Source of the DNA: Bacteroidota bacterium
GTDB taxonomy: Bacteria; Bacteroidota; Bacteroidia; B-17B0; Aurantibacillaceae
Length of the DNA: 64,000 nucleotides
Direction of reading: 5' to 3'
Assembly (NCBI GenBank): GCA_016711805.1
Contig: JADJSH010000018.1
Location: 62,001-126,000 of the forward strand
Below the pieces are notes generated by a model, which ran no database searches, was not told where the DNA came from, and saw nothing but the letters and a program-made list of their open reading frames with translations. The position numbers and the translations under genes were made by a program. Below are positions 36,057 through 47,059 of the stretch, in pieces; position 1 is the first letter of the stretch; each line of letters begins with the position of its first letter.

Positions 36057-37331
36057 ATGAATAGAATTTCTACAAAACTATCTTTTTTAGCGATTTGCTT
36101 AGTTGTTGCATCCTCTTATTTTGCCCAATTATCTGTTACAGCGCAAGCTGGCGGTCTAAAATTTTTAGGTGATGTTGGTCAAAAAAATAATGCTAACTTT
36201 TTCAGTGATATGCGTTTGGGCTATAACCTTGGTGTAGAGTATCGTATAGGTAAAGTTTTAGGGATTGGCATCGATGGAATGTATGGAAAACTAGCTGGTA
36301 CTGATAATGACCAAAGTTCCCACTTAAATTTTCAGTCAACTGTAATGGGTGGTGGACTTAATTTATTTGCCTTTTTTGATAAGTTAGGGGAAAAGGAAAA
36401 AGATGTTTCTCCATATATTCATGCTGGTTTTGGCTATCTAATGTTTGATCCTTACGGAGATTTGAGAGATAAAAACGGAATCATTTATCAATATTGGAAC
36501 GATGGCTCTATTCGTAATTTGACTGAATCTACCGCTAATGATCCCTTATCTGTTTCTCTGAAGAGAGATTATAAATATGAAACTCAGTTAAAAGATTCTA
36601 TAGCAAATTATGCTCGTAACACTTTTTATATTCCTGTAGGTTTAGGGGCTAAATTTAAAATGGGATTCCGTGCAAGCTTAAGAGTTGGTGTAACCTACAA
36701 TATTTGTTTGAGTGATTATATCGACAACTATAAAAAAGGTGGTAATGATAGTTGGGCTTCAGCAAATGTAGGACTTAATATTAATTTTGGTAAAAAACCA
36801 AAAGATGCTTACAGTAATGTGGATTTTAAAGCGGTTGATAATTCGGATACAGATGGAGATGGCGTTAAAGACCTAGATGATAAATGCTTAGGAACTCCTA
36901 AAGGAGTAAAAGTAGATGGAAAAGGTTGTCCTGATGATAAAGATGATGATGGTGTATTTGATTACATGGATAAAGAATTAACCTCTAAAAAAGGTGCAAA
37001 AGTAGATGGAAATGGTGTTACTATTGATGAGGAGGCACTAGCAAAACGTCAATTAGCTTGGGATAGTTTATCTAGCGAAAGAAGCGAAGGATTTAACAAT
37101 GCACCTAGTTTATCTTATTTGAAGGAAATAGAAGAAAAAGCAAAACAAAATCAAGCGCAAACAGGTAAAACATCTAAAATACCAGCTGAGTTTGTTGAAG
37201 CAGACTATAATAAAGACGGTAATATTTCAGCCGCAGAAATTACAAAAACCATTGATGGGTTCTTTGAAGGAGAAAACTCATTTAATGTAGAAAAGATAAA
37301 TAAGCTCATCGACTATTTCTTTGAGCAGTAA
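36057..37331 (+). CDS. Outer membrane barrel protein with TSP3 calcium repeats and an EF-hand-like tail
   Basis: 424 residues with a signal peptide (1-24, ending YFAQ). An outer-membrane-type barrel follows (about 26-265; GLGAKFKMGFRASLRVGVTY, ending ASANVGLNINFG). Then come thrombospondin type 3 repeats (about 273-310; DTDGDGVKDLDDKC and DDKDDDGVFDYMD, with GTPKGVKVDGKGCP between). The tail (about 380-424) has an EF-hand-like loop DYNKDGNISAAEI. TSP3 loops bind calcium and often act as a rigid spacer, as in OmpA-like proteins, but there is no OmpA peptidoglycan domain. First gene of a run with 9- and 9-base gaps. Confidence 0.78.
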   Translation: MNRISTKLSFLAICLVVASSYFAQLSVTAQAGGLKFLGDVGQKNNANFFSDMRLGYNLGVEYRIGKVLGIGIDGMYGKLAGTDNDQSSHLNFQSTVMGGGLNLFAFFDKLGEKEKDVSPYIHAGFGYLMFDPYGDLRDKNGIIYQYWNDGSIRNLTESTANDPLSVSLKRDYKYETQLKDSIANYARNTFYIPVGLGAKFKMGFRASLRVGVTYNICLSDYIDNYKKGGNDSWASANVGLNINFGKKPKDAYSNVDFKAVDNSDTDGDGVKDLDDKCLGTPKGVKVDGKGCPDDKDDDGVFDYMDKELTSKKGAKVDGNGVTIDEEALAKRQLAWDSLSSERSEGFNNAPSLSYLKEIEEKAKQNQAQTGKTSKIPAEFVEADYNKDGNISAAEITKTIDGFFEGENSFNVEKINKLIDYFFEQ

Positions 37332-37340
37332 ACTAAGCAT

Positions 37341-38732
37341 ATGATAAAACCACTTATTATTTTATTTAACACTGTATCAGTATTTTTATTTAGCTTTTTT
37401 TTTGGCGACACACCTGTAACTATTTCAGGTAATTTTCCCAAAAATGCTAACGTAGCAACAGAATTTACAGCAGAAATAAAAATCAATAAAGGGAGCACTG
37501 GTGGTTTTGCAAAGCTTCAGTTAGAAGTACCTCAAGGATTTACCGTTAAAGAATTAGATAGTAAAACAGGAAATTTTTCTTTTGCAACTAACATTGCTAA
37601 AATCATTTGGACTTCCATGCCAAGCGATCAAGAGTTTACAGTAAAGTTTACTATTTCTGCTGATGCATCAGCAGCAGGTGCCAAAACGATTGCTTCTAAA
37701 TTTTCTTATGTCAATAATAACAATAAAGAAGTAGTTGAAATGACTCCTGCTGAGATTATGATTGGCGATGGTTCAAATACTCCTGTGGCTACTTCTTCAA
37801 CTCCGCCTGCAGAAACAACTTCATCAACAACGCCTCCAGTAACCGAAACAACTCCCGCAGCCACATCCTCAACACAGTCGTTCGATAATCCAACGGAACC
37901 AAACTCAAATATTGTTGCGGCACGAAATATTACTTCGGGTGCAAATGCAAACGAGTATAATGTTGAAGTGAAAATTAAAAAGGGTGGTGTTAAAGGATTT
38001 GCAAAATACCAAGAGGTTTTACCTGCAGGATATAATGCAAAAGGCGATAAACTAAACGGTAGTTCTTTTTCTGTATCTGATGGTAAACTTAAATTTGTTT
38101 GGGTATCATTACCTACTGATGAAGAATTAGTAGTGTCTTATGTTTTAGAAAAAACAGCTTCGGCGGCTTCAGATGCTAAGCTAGATAACGGTGAATTTTC
38201 ATATTTAGAAAACGACCAAAGTAAAAAAGTGAAAATGCCAATTGATGTTCTTGGAAATTCTACTTCTGCAGCAGTTGCTAAAGTTACCGAACCAACTCCA
38301 ACTCCAACAGTTGCTACCGAGCCAACAACTCAGACTGTTGCTACCACTACAGAGCCAGTAAAAACAGAACCAACAACTACACCAGAGCCTATAAAAACAG
38401 AGCCTGTAGCAACTACAGAACCGACGCAAACTGTAGCAAAAAAACAAGGAAATGTAGTTTACAACGTTCAAATCGGCGCATTTACAAACGCAATACAGTC
38501 GGAAGTATTAGCGAGAAAATTTAATATTTCCGAAACAATTAAAAGTGAAATGGCTCAAGGCTATAATAAATTTATGGTTGGTAATTTTAATGAATATAAA
38601 GAAGCTCGTTCACACCGAGAAAATGTTAAACAAAAGGTTGCAGTAGTGCTTTTTGTAGTTGCTTATAATGGCGCTAAAAGAATTACAGTGCAAGAAGCGT
38701 TAATGATTACAAGTCAAAAATGGTTTAAATAA
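37341..38732 (+). CDS. Secreted protein with two duplicated beta-sandwich domains and a C-terminal SPOR-like domain
   Basis: 463 residues, signal peptide (about 1-22). Domain A (about 25-140) and domain B (about 192-310) are copies of each other: GGFAKLQLEVPQGFTVKE against KGFAKYQEVLPAGYNAKG, and KIIWTSMPSDQEFTVKF against KFVWVSLPTDEELVVSY. A Ser/Thr/Pro linker joins them, and another (TEPTPTPTVATEPTTQ and onward) leads to a SPOR-like domain (about 372-463; VYNVQIGAFTNAI, YNKFMVGNFNEYKEA). SPOR domains bind denuded peptidoglycan. It would be periplasmic, linking wall to an outer-membrane partner encoded on either side. Confidence 0.75.
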   Translation: MIKPLIILFNTVSVFLFSFFFGDTPVTISGNFPKNANVATEFTAEIKINKGSTGGFAKLQLEVPQGFTVKELDSKTGNFSFATNIAKIIWTSMPSDQEFTVKFTISADASAAGAKTIASKFSYVNNNNKEVVEMTPAEIMIGDGSNTPVATSSTPPAETTSSTTPPVTETTPAATSSTQSFDNPTEPNSNIVAARNITSGANANEYNVEVKIKKGGVKGFAKYQEVLPAGYNAKGDKLNGSSFSVSDGKLKFVWVSLPTDEELVVSYVLEKTASAASDAKLDNGEFSYLENDQSKKVKMPIDVLGNSTSAAVAKVTEPTPTPTVATEPTTQTVATTTEPVKTEPTTTPEPIKTEPVATTEPTQTVAKKQGNVVYNVQIGAFTNAIQSEVLARKFNISETIKSEMAQGYNKFMVGNFNEYKEARSHRENVKQKVAVVLFVVAYNGAKRITVQEALMITSQKWFK

Positions 38733-38768
38733 AAACATTTTATGTTTTTTGCGTATAAGTTCACATCA

Positions 38769-40970
38769 ATGCTTAAAAAAGTACTTTTTATATCTCTAAT
38801 TTTAATTTGTTCTTTTACCAAAGCTCAAACGGACACTTCTGCAAAAACTGAACCTACCGCTGTTCCAACTCCAACCGTTAAACCACAAAAAGTTCAACCA
38901 GATCCCCCATCTTTAGGCGATATTTTTAAACCAAAAGTTTCTTTGGGTGTGGGAATGCTTTCTTTTCATGGAGATTTGTATTCAAAGCATTATCAAGCTC
39001 CTTGGACCGCTCGTATTGGCTATGATTTAAATATTTCTCAACGTTTATTTAAATCTTTTCAATTAAATTTTAATGTGTTGTTTGGCAAACTTGGAGCTAA
39101 TGAATGGGTTGATAATCGTCAAGAAAATTTTCAGTCCGAAATTCGTTCAGGTGGTTTAAGTTTAATGTACGACTTTGGAAATTTTATTCCTGATAGATGC
39201 CGTATCCGTCCATGGATTTCCCTTGGAGTGAATTCTTTTGAATTTTTATCTAAAACGGACCAATACGATAGATATGGTAATAAATATTATTACTGGACTG
39301 ATGGTTCTATTAAAAACATAGATGAGGCTGCACCAACTGCTTCGCTAGCCGTTAATTTAAATAGAGATTACATTTATGAAACGGATATTAGAGAGTTAAA
39401 CAAAGATGGTTTCGGGCAATATCAAGAAAGAGCTTGGGCATTTCCAGTAGGAGCTGGTGCATTAATGAAAATTACAGATAGATTTGATTTTAAAATTGGG
39501 GTTCAATATTATTTTACCACAACAGATTATATCGATGGGATTTCAAATAAGAGTTTGGGAACGAGAGCAGGAACAAAACAAAAAGATAATTTTGTTTACA
39601 CATCCTTTGCTTTGCAATACGATTTAGTATTGAAGAAAAAATCGAAAGCTGATACATTGCCTGATGATTATTACGATGGTATAGATTGGTTAGCAATTGA
39701 TAATGGTGATTATGATGAAGATGGGATAAAAGATTGGGATGATAAATGTCACGGAACGCCAAAAGGAGTAAAAGTGGATGCGAATGGCTGTCCATTTGAT
39801 GACGATAATGATGGCGTACCAAATCATGCAGATGATGAATTAGCATCACCAGCAGGTGTTGAAGTAAATTCACAAGGTGTAGCATTAACCGATGAGTATT
39901 GGCAAAACTGGTACAATGTGTACATGGATAGTGGTAATGTTGTAAAACAAGAGGTGATTGAAAACTTCTATGCGGTTAAAAAAGATTCTACATCAGCTTC
40001 AGATGCTAGCAAAAATGAGAAGGAGTATACAGTTGAATTAGCAAGATACTCTGGACCAGTTCCAAACGACGAAATGGCTTATTTATTAAGTATTGGAGAT
40101 GTAAAATCAACTACTTTAGCTGATAATTCAACCGTTTTATATACCGCAGGTACTTACAAAGAAATTCAAAATGCGGTTAATCGTAGAGATGAATTTATTA
40201 AGGAAGGAAATAAAAATGCAAAAGTTGGCTATTTTAAAAATGGTGATATAGTAACCCTTTCTGACGAAGAGTTAGCGAAATTATTAGAGAAAAACACGAC
40301 AACTGCCGTTAATACATCAACAAATGCATCTGAAACAAATTCCGTTGTTACTATAGATATGGATGCTGTTGCCAATGAATTTGCGAAGGGAGACATAGTT
40401 TATCGTGTTCAGTTAGGCGCTTATAAAAATAGAATTTCTAAAGGTGTTTTTAGAAATGCAGGAACAATTATCGAGTTAAAAACGGATGATGACGTGTATC
40501 GTTATGCTACTAAAGGTTTTAAAACAATTGAGGGTGCGGCAAATTTAAAGGCTGATTTAGTGTTAGAAGGTTATGGAGATGCTTTTATAACAGCTTATAA
40601 AGACGGTAAACGAATTCCGATGAGTGCCACAAAAGCAACCATGGAAACAACTGAAAAAGAAGATATTACTAAAATCGAATCATTTAGTTCAGTAGATAAA
40701 TCTTTAGTAAGCTTTAAAGTTCAGTTAGGAGCGCTTCGTAAAGCGGGTTCTAACGATATGGAAGAAAAAACTAAAGACCTACAAGGTGTTGAAAAACAAG
40801 GCACGGGATCAGGAATGATCAGATACACTGCCGGTTCATTTAGTGACTATTCAAAAGCTGATAAATACCGTCAGGAATTGGCTGATAAAGGCTTGGTAGA
40901 AGCATTTGTGATTGCGGTATTTAAAGGCGAAATTATTTCTATTCAAGAAGCTCAAGAACTCTTAAAATAA
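38769..40970 (+). CDS. Outer membrane barrel protein with TSP3 repeats and three SPOR-like repeats
   Basis: 733 residues from the ATG at 38769, which opens a clean signal peptide (LKKVLFISLILICSF, ending TKAQ); an ATG at 38742 would add nine residues. A barrel (about 50-290) resembles that of the protein encoded two genes upstream (RDYIYETDIRELNKDG against RDYKYETQLKDSIANY). TSP3-type loops follow (DYDEDGIKDWDDKC and DDDNDGVPNHADDE). Three SPOR-like units follow at about 430-515, 548-630 and 645-733 (YTVELARYSGP, VYRVQLGAYKNR and FKVQLGALRKAG). Three copies in one protein is unusual. It probably clamps the outer membrane to peptidoglycan. Confidence 0.78.
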   Translation: MLKKVLFISLILICSFTKAQTDTSAKTEPTAVPTPTVKPQKVQPDPPSLGDIFKPKVSLGVGMLSFHGDLYSKHYQAPWTARIGYDLNISQRLFKSFQLNFNVLFGKLGANEWVDNRQENFQSEIRSGGLSLMYDFGNFIPDRCRIRPWISLGVNSFEFLSKTDQYDRYGNKYYYWTDGSIKNIDEAAPTASLAVNLNRDYIYETDIRELNKDGFGQYQERAWAFPVGAGALMKITDRFDFKIGVQYYFTTTDYIDGISNKSLGTRAGTKQKDNFVYTSFALQYDLVLKKKSKADTLPDDYYDGIDWLAIDNGDYDEDGIKDWDDKCHGTPKGVKVDANGCPFDDDNDGVPNHADDELASPAGVEVNSQGVALTDEYWQNWYNVYMDSGNVVKQEVIENFYAVKKDSTSASDASKNEKEYTVELARYSGPVPNDEMAYLLSIGDVKSTTLADNSTVLYTAGTYKEIQNAVNRRDEFIKEGNKNAKVGYFKNGDIVTLSDEELAKLLEKNTTTAVNTSTNASETNSVVTIDMDAVANEFAKGDIVYRVQLGAYKNRISKGVFRNAGTIIELKTDDDVYRYATKGFKTIEGAANLKADLVLEGYGDAFITAYKDGKRIPMSATKATMETTEKEDITKIESFSSVDKSLVSFKVQLGALRKAGSNDMEEKTKDLQGVEKQGTGSGMIRYTAGSFSDYSKADKYRQELADKGLVEAFVIAVFKGEIISIQEAQELLK

Positions 40971-41003
40971 TTCGTACATTTATTCTATAAAATTTTAATC
41001 AAC

Positions 41004-41261
41004 ATGAAGAAATTAGTTTTAACTCTTGCCGTATTAACAGTTTGTTATACAGCTAATGCACAGGAACCAGAGAAAAAGAAAGAAAGTTCATCAACTCCTC
41101 CGCCAAGCAGAGGTCAGGAAAGAGCAATCAATGAAAGCGGAGTTTCTGTAAAAACAGAAACTAAGAAAAACTCAGCTTCTAAAAGCACTCAGGTAACACC
41201 ACCCGGCGCCGAAGATAAAAAGAAGGAAGCGAAGCACGACGAAGCTAAAAAACCAGACTAA
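41004..41261 (+). CDS. Small lysine-rich secreted protein
   Basis: 85 residues with a signal peptide (1-20, ending ANAQ). The mature part is short, disordered and highly charged (KKKESSSTPPPSRGQERAI, TKKNSASKSTQV, ending KKPD). No family recognised. It is 33 bases after the SPOR protein, same strand, and ends before a strong terminator, so it closes the operon. It could be a basic peptide that binds glycan or a partner, but this is a guess. Confidence 0.6.
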   Translation: MKKLVLTLAVLTVCYTANAQEPEKKKESSSTPPPSRGQERAINESGVSVKTETKKNSASKSTQVTPPGAEDKKKEAKHDEAKKPD

Positions 41262-41266
41262 TATTT

Positions 41267-41297
41267 AAACCCCCGCCAATCGACGGGGGTTTTTTAT
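41267..41297 (+). terminator. Intrinsic terminator of the TSP3/SPOR operon
   Basis: A stem AAACCCCCG (41267-41275) pairing with CGGGGGTTT (41284-41292), eight-base loop, followed by T-run, six bases after the stop codon. Confidence 0.9.
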
Positions 41298-41415
41298 GAT
41301 CTGATTTCCAGTTATTACCATCATTTTAATATAGCGTGTCACGCTAAACTACCGCTCATATAAATTGTTATAACCAAGCAAGTATTGTTTATACATTTAC
41401 ACTTTTAAATTCAAC

Positions 41416-43935
41416 ATGAAGAATCTGTTTTTTATAATTACCCTGTTTATTGGTTTAATGGCTAAAGCTCAAATGCCAGGCATGGGCGGCATGGGCAAAG
41501 GAATGAAAGATCCTAAGCTAGGACGGGTATATGGTAAAGTATTAGATGCTAACACTGGCAAGCCAGTAGAATATGCCTCCGTGCAAGTATTGTGGTTTAG
41601 CAAAGATAGTTTGTTAGGCGGTGGATTAGTAAAAGAAAATGGGGATTTTGCAATAGAAGGCTTGCCATCATTTGGTCAGGTGAGAGTAAGAGTGAAATTT
41701 GTAGGGTATAAAGATTATAATCAAAAAGTATACATCGTTCCACCGGATAAAGTAGATCAGGATTTAGGTAATATTAAACTAGCAGTGGATGATAAATTAC
41801 TAAGTGAAGTTGACGTTGTTGCTGAAAAAAGTGCCGTGGTTTTATCAATTGACAAAAGAACCTACAATGTAGAAAAAGATTTATCAGTGAAAGGTGGAAC
41901 AGCGGTTGACGTGATGAAAAACATTCCTGGCTTAACAGTAGATGCGGATGGAAATGTGCAGTTAAGAAATCAATCACCGATGATATTTGTAGATGGAAGA
42001 CCAACGACTTTAACTTTACAGCAAATTCCTGCTGATCAAATCGACCGTGTAGAAATTATTACAAATCCTTCCGTTAAGTTTGATGCAAGCGCAACAGGTG
42101 GTGTATTAAATGTGATCATGAAGAAAAACGGGGAAACCTGGTTATAACGGAATGATAATGGCGTATGTTGGTACTGGCGACCGTTACGGCGGAATGGCAA
42201 ATATCAATGTAAAGCAAGGTAAATGGAACACCTCATTAATGTATTCGTACAATCAAGCTATCAATAACACCGAAGGGTTTACAAAGCGTACACAATTAGA
42301 TAGCGGAGTGACAACTGGTTTTTTTAATCAGGATAATAAAACGCAAATGAAAACCTTATTTAATTTTGGAAGACTAGGGATTGATTATAATATTGATAAT
42401 CGTAATACCATTTCATTGAATGGGATGATTGTAGCGGGACAGTTTAAAACGAATGACAATCAAAACTATGAGATATTAGATAGTGCCGCCATTAGAAGAT
42501 TATATGGGGATCAGGTGAATAATCAAAAAGCTCAGTTTCAAAATTATAACGCTCAATTATTGTATAAAAAAACATTTCCAAAAGTTGGTAAGGAGTTGAC
42601 TATCGATGGTAATTACAATTACACAACTTCCAATAATGGATATTTATTTTAGAAACTCTAATACTTCACTTAGATTGATCCTTATACTATTGATGATCCT
42701 GACTTTTTATCAAAAAATGTGGGTTCAACTACGGCTAATCAATTTGTATTTCAAGCAGATTATGTAAACCCAATTTCAGAAACTAAAAAATTTGAAGCAG
42801 GGATTAAAGCATTTTATAAAAACTCAATTAGCGCAAATAATACTTCTCGCCTTTTGGAAATGAAGATAGTTATGGAAAGATACAGTTATGAGTAACCGTT
42901 ATGTGATTGATGATATGGTAAATGCTGCTTATGTAAACTACAGCGCTAAAACATTTTGGGATATCGGTTACCAAGCTGGTTTACGTTTTGAGCAATCTTA
43001 TTACGCGGGTAATATCACCGATCAAAATAAAAAATTCTCTTATAATTACCCCTCTACTTCTGATGATATTTTAAAATCATTGTTCCCAGCAATTTATTTT
43101 TCTAAAAAATTAAAAAAGAGTCAAGAAGTGCAATTGAACTTTAGTAGAAAAATTCAACGCCCTAACTTTTTTCAGTTAATGCCATTTGTGATGTTTGCTG
43201 ATAAACAAAACTACCGTATCGGTAATCCTGAATTAAAACCTGAGTTTAAGAATATTGCCGAAGCAAATTATAATAAAATATTTTCTAAAGGAAGTTACTT
43301 AGCATCTGGATATTTTAGATACGAAGAACAACCAATTACTGATGTAGCTTATCCATCGCCAACTGATCCTACGGTATTGGTTAATACATCTATTAATGGT
43401 GATAACGCTATTCGTTATGGTTTTGAAAACACGTTTAAATGGACTTTCTTTAAAAATTTAGACTGGACAGTAAATGCTAATGCCTATTATATTTACATTA
43501 AAGGAAAAGTGGTGCCAACTGAACCAGAAGTAAAAACAGAAGGTTATGCATGGAATGCTAAAACAACACTTTCTTACAAATTCCCTAAAAATATTACCTT
43601 ACAAGTAAACGGTAATTACGAGTCTCCTAAAATTTTATTATTAGGTGTTTGCTAACGAAATTTATTCAATGGATGTTTCGTTAAATTATATGTATAAAAC
43701 TTAATTAATTTTTAATGCTACCGTTAGTGATGTATTTAATACTCGCCGAATGGGAACACACTTTGAAACACCATATTATGATCAAGATTTATCTCGCCGC
43801 AGAGAGTCGCGTTTTTTCCGTTTTACTATTACCTATTTATTTGGAAAAATGGATGCGTCTATCTTTAAACGTGGCAAACAAATGAAAGGTATGGGCGGCC
43901 AAGAAGGTAACCAAGACGGGCTTGACTTCAAATAA
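41416..43935 (+). CDS. Outer membrane beta-barrel (TonB receptor-like) protein, frame broken at several sites
   Basis: The signal peptide (1-20) is followed by a Met/Gly-rich segment (MPGMGGMGKGMKDP), a CarboxypepD_reg-like domain (about 34-110), a plug-like domain (LSIDKRTYNVEKDL, GLTVDADGNVQLRN, VDGRPTTLTLQQIPADQI) and a long barrel of the OMP_b-brl_3 type. The frame breaks at 42130-42133 (extra G), 42647-42650 (extra T), about 42673 (missing base), 42852-42855 (missing T), 42876-42878 (missing A), 43648-43650 (extra T) and a TAA at 43702-43704. Each repaired frame reads like barrel strands, for example IDPYTIDDPDFLSKNVG. The tail has MKGMGGQEGNQDG. Likely a real gene with sequencing errors. 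Confidence 0.75.
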
Positions 43936-43960
43936 TACTTCATATCATAAAATATTATAA

Positions 43961-43994
43961 AAAGAGCTCTATTGAAAAGTAGGGCTCTTTATTT
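43961..43994 (+). terminator. Intrinsic terminator
   Basis: AAAGAGCTCT (43961-43970) pairs with AGGGCTCTTT (43981-43990), with one G-U wobble on RNA, a ten-base loop and a T-rich tail. Confidence 0.75.
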
Positions 43995-44055
43995 GTATAA
44001 GTGGCTAGTACAACACAACAATTTTATTTACATTCGTTACATAATACCTTAACAC

Positions 44056-47006
44056 ATGATTCAATTAAAATCCTTTTTACCAGTTGCTTTAGCGCTTGTT
44101 GTTAGTTTTGCAAATGCTCAAACCAAACCCACTACAAAACCAAGTGCTAAAGATGGTTCTCCAATTCCATCTTTAAATTTTGAATATGCTTTAAACGATC
44201 CTTTTAAGGCAAGAATTTATACCTTAAAAAATGGTATGAAAGTATATATGAGTGTGTATAAAAACGCACCACGTATTCAAACCTACATTGCTGTAAGGGC
44301 AGGTAGTAAAAATGATCCAGCAACCGCAACTGGTTTAGCTCATTATTTAGAACACATGGTGTTTAAAGGCACTGATAAATTTGGAACCAAAGATTTCGCA
44401 AAAGAATCCGCTGAAATCACTAAGATTGAGAACTTATATGAAACATACCGTCAAACTAAAGATGATGCGCAACGTAAGAAAATCTATCATCAAATCGATA
44501 GTATCTCTGGAGTAGCTGCAAAATATGCCATTGCAAATGAGTATGATAAAATGTTGGCTGGTATAGGTGGACAGGGAACCAATGCCTATACATCCTTTGA
44601 TCAAACCGTTTATGTAAATGATATTCCATCAAATCAATTAGAGAACTGGTTAAAAATTGAAGCAGAGCGTTACCGTAAACCAGTATTGCGTTTATTTCAT
44701 ACAGAATTAGAGGCAGTTTACGAAGAAAAAAATAGAGGTTTAGATAGCGATAATAGTAAATTGTGGGAAGCAGTATTTTCTGGATTATTTAAAAATCATT
44801 CTTATGGTACACAAACAACCATTGGAACTATTGATCATTTAAAAAATCCTTCTATGAAGGAAATTATGAAATACTTTAACGCAAATTACGTTCCCAATAA
44901 CATGGCTATTTGCTTAAGTGGAGATTTTGATCCTGATGAAACCATCAAGTTAATTGAAAAGAATTTTGGTTCAATGCCGTTGAAGCCAGTAACGCATACA
45001 CAACTGCAAAGAAGCTCCTATTACAGAAAAAATCTCTAAAGAAATTATTGGGCCTGATGCAGCTAATTTAGCAATGCTTGGCGTTTTGAAGGAACAGGAA
45101 GTAAAGATGCAGACATGATTACTTTGATTAACTTATTGTTGTCAAATGGAAGAGCCGGCTTATTGGATTTAAATTTGAACCAAAAGCAAAAAGTACTAAA
45201 CAGTGGCGGATTTGCTTATGTATTGAAAGACTATTCAACCCATATTTTATTTGCTGAACCAAAAGAAGGACAAACATTAGAAGAAGCTGAAAAATTATTG
45301 TTCAGTCAATTAGAATTATTAAAGAAAGATGAATTTCCTGATTGGTTGATGAATGCTGTAATTACGGATATGAAATTGCAAAAAACAAAGAGCTAGAGAA
45401 TAACCAATCTCGTGCTATGGCTTTGTAGATGCATTTATTAATGATACTAAATGGCAGCAATCGGTAAATATGGTAGAGCGTTTATCTAAGATCACTAAAC
45501 AAGAGGTGATAGATTTTGCTAAGGCTACTTACAACGAAAATAATTATGTAGTTGTATACAAAAGAATAGGTGAAGATAAAAATATTCAAAAAGTGGAGAA
45601 ACCTCAAATTACACCAGTGGAAGTAAATAGAGATGATCAATCACCTTTTGTGAAAAATATTTTAGCTAATAAAACGGCTGATATACAACCTAAGTTTATT
45701 GATTACGAAAAGGATGTGATGAAAACAACCATGAATGGAAACATTCCAGTATTGTATAGTCAAAATACCGAAAATCAGTTATTTGATTTGTATTATGCTT
45801 TCGACATGGGAACGAACAATGATAAAACCTTGCCAATTGCTATTGATTATATATCTTATTTAGGAACTAGTAAAATGTCGCCAGCTGAGGTTCAGCAAGA
45901 GTTTTATAAATTAGGCTGTTCTTTTAATGTATTTAATTCCGAAAATCAAATTTGGGTTAGTTTAACAGGATTAAATGAAAATTTTGAAAAGGCAACACGT
46001 TTATTTGAAAGTTTATTTGCTGATCCAAAAGTGGAAGATGCTACGCTTAAAAATTTAGTGTCAGACATCTTAAAAAAACGTAGTGATGCTAAACAAAGCA
46101 AAGGAACTATTTTACAAAAGATGATGGTAAACTATGCAAAGTTTGGTTCATCTAATCCTGCTACTCATCTATTATCTGAAGAAGAATTAAATAAATTGCA
46201 ACCTGCTCAAATAGCTGAGTTGATCAAATCTTTAATGACCTATCAGCATAAAATTTTATACTATGGTCCAAAGTTAATAGGTGATGTAAAAGAAGCATTA
46301 AACACAACTCATGCTGTGCCTGCTGCTGGATTAAAGCCAGTTCCAGCGGAAGCTAATTTTCATTGGCGCAAACATTTAATAATACAGTGTATGTGGTTGA
46401 TTATGATATGAAGCAAGCAGAGATTGTAATTTTAACAGAAGGGGAAAAATTTGACGCTAAAAATATTCCTTTAGTGAGTATGTATAATGGTTATTTTGGT
46501 GGCGGAATGAGTTCAGTAGTGTTTCAAGATTTAAGAGAGTCGAAGGCATTAGCGTATTCATGTTATTCAGTATACAGAAAATCTGCAGACCCAAAATTGC
46601 CATATTATAATTTTTCTTATATCGGTTCTCAAGCAGATAAATTGCCAGAAGCGATGGCAGGTATGATGAATTTATTAAATAATGTTCCGAAATCTGATGT
46701 ATCATTTGGTGCAGCCAAGAATCTATTTTACAGGATATTAAAACAGAACGCATTAATAAAGCAGGGATTTTATTTGATTATATTAATGCTGAGAAGTTTG
46801 GTTTAAAAACAGATATCAGAAAAGATATTTATAATTCAGTTGCAACCATGACTTATGACGATGTGAAAAAATTTCAAGATGAGAAAATTAAAAACAAACC
46901 AACTACTATTTTAATTTTAGGTAAAAAAGAAATGTTGGATATTAAAACATTGGAGAAGTATGGTACTGTGAAGTACTTAACGTTGAAAAATGTGTTTGGG
47001 TATTAA
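44056..47006 (+). CDS. M16 family metallopeptidase (pitrilysin-like), frame broken at six sites
   Basis: The signal peptide (about 1-21) precedes an M16 domain with zinc motif HYLEH (His96, Glu99, His100) and downstream Glu in LEAVYEEKNRG. A second, inactive M16-like half follows. Frames are joined if one corrects an extra A at 45008-45010, a missing G after 45076, a missing A in 45380-45385, a missing T at 45422-45424, a missing G at 46365-46366 and a missing G near 46719. The joined text reads as expected, for example LAMAWRFEGTGSKDADMITL and KESILQDIKTERINKAG. The stop is TAA at 47004-47006. Reconstructed length is about 980 residues, normal for the family. It would degrade peptides in the periplasm. 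Confidence 0.85.
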
Positions 47007-47022
47007 TTGGTGGATTAAAAAC

Positions 47023-47057
47023 AAAAAAGGCTTGCTACATTGTAGCAAGCCTTTTTT
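47023..47057. terminator. Bidirectional intrinsic terminator
   Basis: GGCTTGCTAC (47029-47038) pairs with GTAGCAAGCC (47042-47051), flanked by A6 and T6 runs. It serves M16 on the plus strand and the W-repeat gene on the minus strand. Confidence 0.9.
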
Positions 47058-47059
47058 GT

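Noticed and set aside
38205..38471. Minus-strand Cys/Trp-rich frame
   Set aside because: Shadow of the Thr/Pro linker of the plus-strand gene.
39514..39885. Minus-strand His/Leu-rich frame inside the SPOR barrel gene
   Set aside because: It is the antisense shadow of an Asp/Gly-rich coding stretch with no independent signals.
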